Assembly (NCBI GenBank): GCA_027405735.1
Contig: JAPEHQ010000003.1
Span: forward strand, 3,100,001-3,164,000
Source: Mucor racemosus
Lineage: Eukaryota > Mucoromycota > Mucoromycetes > Mucorales > Mucoraceae
Length of the DNA: 64,000 bases
Direction of reading: 5' to 3'
Positions within the stretch are counted from its first letter, which is position 1, and every line of letters starts with the position of its first letter. Under the pieces are notes generated by a model. That model had not been told where the DNA came from. It made no database searches and saw only the letters and a list, made by a program, of their open reading frames with translations. The translations under genes and the position numbers were made by a program. This document shows, one piece after another, positions 56,298-64,000 of the stretch.

Positions 56298-57679
56298 TTT
56301 TTATAAAAGAAAAATCTTGGTAATGATTCTCTTTGGCCGAATACTTTCTCTTTTATGCTAATTTCTTGATTTCCTGAAATTCGTCAATTTGATTTACGTG
56401 CAGAAACTGTGAAACGTTCGCAACTGATTGCTATTAAATTTCCAGGCACTTGATCAGGTCCTTTTAGCATAAATTGGTCGAGTTTTTTTTTGAATAACGG
56501 ATTCGCATAAACAGCCTCAAAATTAACGAAAAAAGCAGATACTAATTGAAAATGTGATTCCAAGTTAACCCATGCGCCTCTAATTAGTTGCCATTGATGA
56601 TTGCCATTTATTAACGTAATAATCAACGCATGTACATCTATTTTTATTGCTTAACTCACCTAAAAAATGTCAATTTCCAAGGCTAAATTTGCGCACTCTT
56701 TAAGACTTTTATAGCCTCAAAAGTATCTAAACCCATTTTCTACATCCTAAGTTTACTTTTTATTGCATTTTCTCGGCTTTTTTTTGCCGATGCAAATTTA
56801 CTGAAAATTGACCTCAAAACCCTTACAACCACAAGGAAAAAATCCGCAAAAATGGTATTTCCGAAATTTAACCCCAAAAAATAGGTTTTTTACTAAAGTG
56901 TTTATAAGTCAAAAATAACCAGAATTTCTCGCTTTTTCATATCAAACTTTGTATTTGTTAACTAAATATTCAAAAAATTGATTTTTGGTGAAAAAACCGT
57001 TATTTCTATTTTTGCGATTTACATAATATTTTCAGTTCAAAATGTGCTCGTAAATTACACCATTAGAATCACAAGCAAATTATGTAAAAATAATAATTAA
57101 TGTGCCATGGCCGCTATATATGCTATTTGTTGAGATACTCGTGGAAAAAGGATAAGAAATCCAAAATTGTGCCAAATTGAAGCAAGAAATCCGAAGAGCG
57201 AATAGTCGGAAGTTGAAATATTTTTGGCTGACAATTTGGTCAAAATTCAAGGTTATACGGTTTATACAGCTTCGTTTATGCCCAAAATGTAGTTAGAGAA
57301 CTTGATCATGTTTATATAATATACATCCTTCTTTAATTTTATCAAAATTCGTAAAATTATACGTTAAATCTGAATTTAACGACTTGTGGATGACATTTTT
57401 CAATTTTAATCACCGTTAAAAATTGTGGTTTGTGCTTGGTTATGGGATTTTTTTAACACTATAGACATAGAATTAGACACTTTCTATATATGAATGAACT
57501 TGGTAACATATGAAATTGCATACGGTATTTTTTATTTGGAAAAAAATGATGCATTTTTAAACTTTTGAGCAATATTTTAAACAAGGTGTCAGTATCCTGA
57601 TTTCCCAAAAAAACGATTAAAGTGACGGTGGGACGCTTAATATCCTTTTCCTTCTTTCGCGTACACAATAAACAAAGTA
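56298..57679. other. Intergenic region with one orphan ORF
   Basis: AT-rich apart from the 56384-56640 frame described separately. No other gene, and no R1-R4 repeat words found. Confidence 0.45.
56384..56626 (-). pseudogene. Orphan coding-like fragment, 80 aa
   Basis: Open on the minus strand to a stop, with protein-like composition: HQWQLIRGAWVNLESHFQLV, SAFFVNFEAVYANPLF, KGPDQVPGNLIAISCERF. The frame is open upstream to an 'aaaaatag' end that could be a splice acceptor, but no preceding exon was found. Family not recognised. It may be a gene remnant or transposon-derived. Confidence 0.3.
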
Positions 57680-58456
57680 ATGGAACAATCACAAATACAA
57701 GCACAACTTGACCCAAACACATATCAAGAGCTTGAAGCTCTTCGAGGAAAATTATGGTCGCTTCAAGAAACATTTTCAACACATCTCACTTATTTAAAAG
57801 AGCCTAAATTTCCCTTTACATGGCCTGATTTACTCAATAAATTCAACATGCTAACAGCAAGGTTCGCGTCCCTGTCTGAAGACTTTTACAATTATACAGA
57901 AAAGGGTAGTAACGCTACATTACCTAAATTGATGGTCCACCCTTATATACCCACTACAACTGAACAAGAAACCAATATTCTAAGTGTTTTATTAAGAACC
58001 AAACTCATTCCAGATATAGAAAAGTTAGAAGCAGAAACTCAAGCTACTATTGCTCAAGAGTTATTAACAGATAATAATAATAATAATACAGCATCCAAAG
58101 TAGTGCATAATGTAGATGATGAACAACTTATATACAGTCAATTAAAGCAATGGAATCAATTGTTAGAGCGTCATGATCGATTAGCTGTAGATGCAACAAA
58201 TTTTATTAGCGAATTGTCTACAGATCATCGACCTAATTTTATGTTGCGCTATGAAGATCAAGTTGACGAAGAAGATGAAGAAGATGAAGATGAAGAGATG
58301 GAAGATGAACAAGAATGGGAAAAGATGGGCTTTCCATCCGAGGAAATTTGGAAGAAGTGGAAATTAGAATGTTTAATGAATTTTTATAGTAGTGGGAAAA
58401 GTGAAGTTATTGGTAGTGATTTAAAAAAGTTAGCAGCTACAGCTACCAAGAAATAA
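57680..58456 (+). CDS. MED8: Mediator complex subunit 8
   Basis: Intronless, 258 aa, starting MEQSQIQAQLDPNTYQELE. Head-module subunit of Mediator, which links activators and TBP to RNA polymerase II in the nucleus. Diagnostic Med8 order: LEALRGKLWSLQETF helix, WPDLLNKFNMLTARFASLSE, LMVHPYIPTT, then NILSVLLRTKLIPDIE. A poly-Asn run (from AAT repeats) and a Glu/Asp tract (DEEDEEDEDEEMEDEQEWE) interrupt the C-terminal half before the closing helix IWKKWKLECLMNFY. It is unusual here in lacking introns. Confidence 0.92.
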   Translation: MEQSQIQAQLDPNTYQELEALRGKLWSLQETFSTHLTYLKEPKFPFTWPDLLNKFNMLTARFASLSEDFYNYTEKGSNATLPKLMVHPYIPTTTEQETNILSVLLRTKLIPDIEKLEAETQATIAQELLTDNNNNNTASKVVHNVDDEQLIYSQLKQWNQLLERHDRLAVDATNFISELSTDHRPNFMLRYEDQVDEEDEEDEDEEMEDEQEWEKMGFPSEEIWKKWKLECLMNFYSSGKSEVIGSDLKKLAATATKK

Positions 58457-58479
58457 AAACTATTTAATGATTTAAAACA

Positions 58480-58725
58480 AGCCGAGCCTTCTTTGAGCAA
58501 TCGAGGTTTTTTTGGAGGCTTGATGAAATCAGACGAGCTTTTTTTTTGTGTAGTGATTAAAGCTCGCACTGAAGTAAAGAGATTTATTTTACCTGTCAAG
58601 TGACAAATATCTAAAGTAGTAATATCATATCATTTATTAACTATCGTTAAATTTGAGTGACACAAAGCTCGTTATACAGTATAACTCGTCAAGCTTGTCT
58701 AAAGCTCGGCTCGTCTTTAATAATT
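58480..58725. mobile_element. Possible MITE with CTCGGCT-type inverted ends
   Basis: Left end AAGCCGAGCCTTCTTT and right end TAAAGCTCGGCTCG are imperfect inverted copies. Inside, GACGAGCTTT and CACAAAGCTCG repeat the theme. The CTCGGCTCG words recall hAT-type ends. It starts only ~25 bp after the Med8 stop codon, so it may lie in that gene's 3' UTR. No target duplication could be read and no second copy was found. Confidence 0.4.
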
Positions 58726-59495
58726 AAAAACGTGACACTTTGATTGACGAATATATGGATTCAAGTGTGAAATTTGATATCAACTTGTATAATTAATGAT
58801 TAGTTCTATACATCATTCTAGTGCATGTACAAAATGAAGCAAAGAAAGATTGATTGCTCGATCGGTTTTGTTGAGGTCAAATCCGAAAAGAGTGATTCGG
58901 TCAAGCGACATGAAGATATGGTACAGTTTTCGCACCTATTCAGCACGTTCGATATATTAAAGCAAATCATGATTTGCAGCAGGGACAATGGAAAAGGAAA
59001 AGAAATTGCAGTCAGAACTTAATCGAATTATGAACACCATTCAGAAGATAGTTTTATATTTTAATGAAATAAACAAAATCTTACCAACTTACTTGATATC
59101 AAAAAGTGTACTTAAATTGTTGCATTAGCTTCATATTATTTGTATTGACGATATAAACATTTTACTAGTTATCCATGAATTTCGCTGTTCAACAATGAAT
59201 TTATTGGACCCAAGATTATTTTTATATCCATTCACTATTTATAGTATGAAAAATGCTCCTATTTTCTGTAAACAAAAAAAGGAGTTATTCCACGTGGAAT
59301 TGAAAGAGAAAGAAAGAAAAAAGGACGACTCAGCCTGGTTTTGTATTATATTTAATTCATTAATCTTACATATAAGCACCTTCTATATCTGTATGTTTGA
59401 AAGACTAAATAACTCGCTACTGCTTTTAAATAATTATATTACTCAATTTCATTTGTACTTTCTTTCTTTCTTTTATTTCTTTGTTTTATTTCTTT

Positions 59496-59536
<41 letters not shown>

Positions 59537-59596
59537 TGTTTTATTTTGAAATTAAATAAACATTCATATTGACAGCCTTTATTTATATTATTTGAC
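58726..59596. other. Upstream region of the kinesin gene
   Basis: No gene accepted; the frames at 58825-59022 and 59195-59572 lack support, and the latter ends in poly-Phe from a 36-T run (59499-59534) about 60 bp before the kinesin ATG. Confidence 0.5.
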
Positions 59597-62500
59597 ATGA
59601 GTGGAAATAATATTAAAGTTGTCGTACGTTGTAGACCTTTAAATGCTCGAGGTACCTGAATATATTTTTCATACATTTAGTTGGGGAAATTTTTAACTAA
59701 AGTCATATCAAAATATCAATAGAAAAGGCTCGAGGTGCTCCTTGTCTTATCCGTATGGAAGGCAACAAAACTATTATCAGTAAACCGCCTGGCTCAACAG
59801 AAGATCCAAAAGCATTTACTTTTGATCAATCTTATTGGTCTGCCGATAAAGACGACGACGATTTTGCAGATCAGGAACGTGTTTATAATGATCTTGGCAG
59901 AGAATTACTAGATCATGCATTTAATGGATATAACTGTTGTATTTTTGCTTGTAAAGTGCCACGTTTTTGTTTGTACATTTATGTAATTTTATTAACATTT
60001 TTTTTTTTTAAAAACAAAAAGATGGCCAAACTGGTTCTGGTAAATCTTATTCTATGGTAACTGAAATTTAAGATTCTTTTCGTTACACAACTAATTTAAT
60101 ATTCAAACTAGATGGGTTATGGTGAAGATAAAGGTATTATTCCCAGAACTTGCTCAGAATTATTCGATCGAGTTCGCTCCAGGAAAACAGAAACATTAGA
60201 CTTTCAAGTTGAAGTATCATATATCGAAATTTATAACGAAAAAGTCCGAGATTTGTTGAATCCTCGAAATAAAAGCAATCTTAAAGTGAGAGAACATCCC
60301 GTCTTGGGCCCTTATGTTCAAGATTTATCTCGCCTTGCTGTCAACTCTTTTGAAAATATCGATCAACTTATGGATGAAGGAAACAAAGCTCGTACTGTCG
60401 CAGCAACAAACATGAATGAAACATCTTCCCGTTCTCATGCTGTATTCACTATATTCGTTACGCAAAAGAAATTAGATCCTGCCACAAAACAAGTAACGGA
60501 TAAAGTGGCTCGTATTAGGTAACCATAGAATAATACTTGACATGTATTTACTTTTTTGTTGTTGTTGTTGTTTTTTTTGTTTACTAAATGTTTATATAAA
60601 GTTTGGTTGATTTAGCTGGTAGTGAACGTGCTAATAGTACTGGCGCAACTGGTGTTCGATTAAAAGAAGGTGCCAATATTAACAAATCTTTAACAACACT
60701 CGGTAAAGTTATTGCAGGTCTTGCCGAGCAAGCTTCTGCTGAATCTTCAAGTAAAAAGAGTAAAAAACCAAAAGAAGCCTTTGTACCTTTTCGTGATTCC
60801 GTTTTGACATGGCTCCTAAAGGATTCGCTTGGTGGTAATTCCAAGACCTGCATGATTGCTGCTATTTCACCAGCCGATTATGACGAGACCATCAGTACAT
60901 TACGTTACGCTGATCAAGCTAAAAAGATTAAAACCAAAGCCGTGGTCAATGAAGATCCAAATGCTAAGGTTATGCGTGAATTAAAAGATGAAGTTGATGC
61001 TTTACGTCAAGCATTAATGGTTTATGCGCCAGAACAAGTAGAACAAATTCAAGCTATTGCACACCCAACCAAGAAGCGATTGTCAAATAATAATGCTGCT
61101 ACACCAGCAGCTGCAACCGCAACTGCAACTGCACGACCTAAATCGTTGTCACCTACTCTTCCAGTAAATTCAAAATCAACTGTAGTATTTACAGATGCTT
61201 CTGGTAATACAACTCAACTAACCAAAGATGAAATGGTTGATCAGTTACAAATGACAGAGAAATTACTTGGAGATTTGAATCAAACATGGGAAGAAAAGCT
61301 TCATAATACCGAGAAAATTCATATTGACAGAGAAAACTCACTTAAACATCTTGGTATTACAATCGAAAAGAATAACGTTGGTCTTTATACACCAAAAGAG
61401 GTGCCTTATTTAATTAATTTGAACGAAGATCCTCTCATGTCTGAGTGCTTAATGTACAATATCAAACCTGGAATTACACATGTAGATCAAGGTCTTGTAG
61501 ATGATGAAATGGAAGAAAGAACAGATGGCAGTGGATCCATTCGATTAAGTGGAAGTAACATTAACAAAAACCACTGTTATTTTGAGAATACAGATGACAT
61601 TGTAACGCTTTATCCTCGTCTCGATTGTACCACAATGGTGAATGGTATGCGTATATCCGAACCTAAGCGTCTTAGAAGCGGATATCGTATCATTTTAGGT
61701 GATTATCATGTGTTCCGTTTCAATAATCCTGGAGAAGCATTAAAAGAACGAGAACAACAGCAACAACAGCAACAACAACAACAACAACAACAGCAACCAA
61801 GCAGTAGAGCAGATAGTCCTTGCGCGCCACCATCTCCTACTACTTCTGGCGACGCAGTATTGCCTCCTCCTTTAAATGAAGTAATGGATTGGAATTTTGC
61901 CCGTCGTGAAGCAATGCTAAATACATATATCAACGACTCCAATTTCGAGAACTTTACAAATGAGGATCTTGATAAATTATTTGATGATGTTGCCAAGGTG
62001 CGAGTTATCCGTAAACGTCAATCAGGATCTTCAGATACTCTTTCTCGTCGCACTTCGTCATCTTCTTCTGTACGTCGTAGCAATTATTCTACAACTACAT
62101 CTTCCGTCTTTTTAGATGACGACAATACATCTTATACAACAGATACTAGCACAGGATCTTCCACTTCCTCATTTTTGGAACAAGATATGGAACTGCATCG
62201 TAAAAGATATGAAGCTAAGTTACGTCGCCTTTCTCGTCGCATGTCGTATTCTCCACAACAGCCTATTGACTTTACACCACAAGAACGTATTGCAGCACAA
62301 AAAGTAGCCGATCATTGGAAACGTCAGCGTAACGTTGCAATGGCTCAAGTCATGCTCACCCACGATGTTTATGTTCGTCAAGCCAATACTTTAGCCAACA
62401 AGGCCAACAAAAACGTCTTTTATCAGTACGCTGTTGTACACGATGATGTTTCTGCGCAAGCCATGTCGCACAATGATATAGATTTACTCAAGGCTGCCAA

Positions 62501-64000
62501 ACCGTGCATGGCTGTGCAAGTAGTTGATAAAAAGCATGGTTCTATCTATGTCTGGTCTATTGAAAAGTTTATGGCTCGTCTTAGATATTTAACAGCTGCT
62601 TCTTACAGCGATGATGCCAAAAAGTATATTAAGGGAGACGATGTGTTTTATGATGTCCCTGAATTGACACTTGTTGGCCTTGCTAAAGTTTCCTTGCGTA
62701 ACTTGGCAACACAAGTGCCTGTCGAAAGCACCTTATCTGTTCATTGTCGTAGCACAGGTCGATTGATGGGACATCTCAATGTCTTGATTTCACCTATCGC
62801 TCGTTCAGTTCGTCATCCCTACCAGCAAGATGCAATCATGGAAGATGAAAACCCTCGCAAGCTGTTACACGTTGGCCAACAATTAGTATTTGAAATCGTT
62901 GTATTGGAATTGATCGGATTAGATCCTAAACAATTCTCTCGAGTACATGCTCAGTTTAGATTATCAACCTTTGGTGATCATTTAGATGGTATATTTGCTG
63001 CTGACACTACAAATGTTACTAAAGAACCTATTCAATTCAACTATCATCAAACCTTGTCAATGGCTATCACTGAAGAAATGTTGCAAATTATTGAGACTCA
63101 AGACATTTCGTTTGAAGTATATGGTAAACCCTGTCAAGATTATTTACAAAAATTGATTGTAAAAGAAGAAGATGATAAGTCCCAACAAATGATACCTTCT
63201 AAATCATCAGAAGATGTTATTGCACATATTCAAATATGTGAAATTACCCCTGAAGGTGATTATAAACCAGTGCCTGTAGAGTCAGTTCACGCATCTACTG
63301 GTGAAATGCTTGGTCAACATGACACATTTTCTTTACAACAAGGTCAACAACGCCGAGTAGTTCTATCGCTCTCAAGTACAGCAGCATTAGACAAAATTGT
63401 AGACTTGCGTATTGGCCATATCCGACTTGTCGACAGTAAACATCGTATTATTGATTCACCTAATGCCAGTAATGCTGATATTCCTTTAAATATAATTTCA
63501 AATACTAATGTCGATAACAAATGTATTGTTCATTGCGCCTGGGATAGCTCCTTACATGATACTCGTTTGTTAAACGCCGTTACATCCAACTCACAAAAAG
63601 TCGCATTGACAATCACTTGGGCTGTCCGTTGCCCTGACTCCATCTTACGTTTCGAAAAGGACATTTTTGTTCACATTAAAGATCAGCAAAAAGCTGCCAA
63701 CATCAAGAAAAAGACACCCAACAAACGCTCTTCAGTTATTCTCAACTTTTTCAATAAATCAGCACCTATCAAGAACCAAATTACAAGCTTGTTTGTAGTA
63801 CATTACAAACCTGACTTGTGCGGAGGTCTGGATTTACCACTGGTAGCAACACCAGCCCGAGTATTATGTCAACAGCAACGTCAAGATATGCAACGCAGAG
63901 AACAAGTTGATGCGCTCAGATATACTCTCTTTTTAACAGAGCAATTAGACCGTTTGTGTGGTACTACAATTGCTCCTAAATCGGCTTCTGTCAATGTCCA
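59597..64000 (+). CDS. Kinesin-3 motor protein (Unc104/KIF1 type), 3' end outside window
   Basis: Exons 59597-59651, 59723-59950, 60022-60056, 60112-60518 and 60602 onward, open to the window edge (>1370 aa). An N-terminal plus-end-directed motor for vesicle transport on microtubules. [11 protein letters not shown] start, P-loop YGQTGSGKS (~95-103, alone in a 35-nt exon), switch [14 protein letters not shown], switch [10 protein letters not shown], then the neck. An FHA domain follows ([45 protein letters not shown]) as is typical of kinesin-3, then a CAG/CAA poly-Gln run, Ser-rich linker, and a long C-terminal region resembling the KIF1B/DUF3694 segments. A PH domain, expected further on, would lie outside. 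Confidence 0.93.

Noticed and set aside
59195..59572. 125-codon frame before kinesin
   Set aside because: Its C-terminal half is poly-Phe from the T-run and it has no conserved motif; probably promoter DNA.
61706..61996. 96-codon minus frame with poly-Cys
   Set aside because: Antisense of the kinesin poly-Gln tract.

Overview
The window looks like nuclear DNA of an early-diverging filamentous fungus, most probably Mucoromycota/Mucorales. The DNA is very AT-rich. Genes carry several short GT-AG introns (often with CTAAC/TTAAC-like branch sites), and the gene families fit a fungus: PMT2-type protein O-mannosyltransferase, PAK/Ste20 kinase with a CRIB box, Mediator Med8, Unc104-type kinesin-3, G-alpha and eL37. 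The species cannot be named from the sequence alone.

Layout: 1-20.8 kb is a gene-free repeat island. It holds nested and inverted copies of at least four families, called here R1 (~0.5 kb), R2 (~3.4 kb, carrying a piece of a dynein intermediate-chain gene), R3 (two separated segments, one with small conserved ORFs) and R4 (~1.2-1.7 kb, ends marked by CAAAATCGGAGCGT). Small MITE/solo-LTR-like insertions can be located exactly because filled and empty copies of the host repeats coexist in the window. 20.9-26.0 kb is gene-dense: a SAM methyltransferase with a His-rich insert, a possible small gene, a bacterial-type DusA tRNA-dihydrouridine synthase with a mitochondrial-looking leader, mitochondrial ribosomal protein bL34m and a second methyltransferase. 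26-30.9 kb is again repeats. 30.9-40.4 kb holds PMT2, a nucleoplasmin-like-domain protein, eL37, G-alpha, a mitochondrial rhodanese and tRNA-Lys(CTT). 40.7-48 kb is a second repeat island with the other R3 copy, a decayed 21-bp (heptad-coding) array and an R4 copy. 48.8-64 kb is gene-dense: a VC0807-like membrane protein, a small ORF, a universal stress protein, a PAK kinase, a secreted phosphoesterase/acid phosphatase, Med8 and a kinesin-3 that runs off the right edge.

How the genes work together: the single-copy genes are ordinary housekeeping or signalling genes with no operon-like grouping. G-alpha and PAK both belong to growth/morphogenesis signalling, PMT2 to cell-wall glycoprotein synthesis, and DusA, bL34m and rhodanese are probable mitochondrial proteins. 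The unusual biology lies in the repeat islands: exon capture by a non-autonomous element, a ~6-kb palindromic arrangement, and a heptad-repeat array inside a repeat family. Splice models were built by hand; every reported multi-exon model keeps its reading frame across all junctions unless stated.
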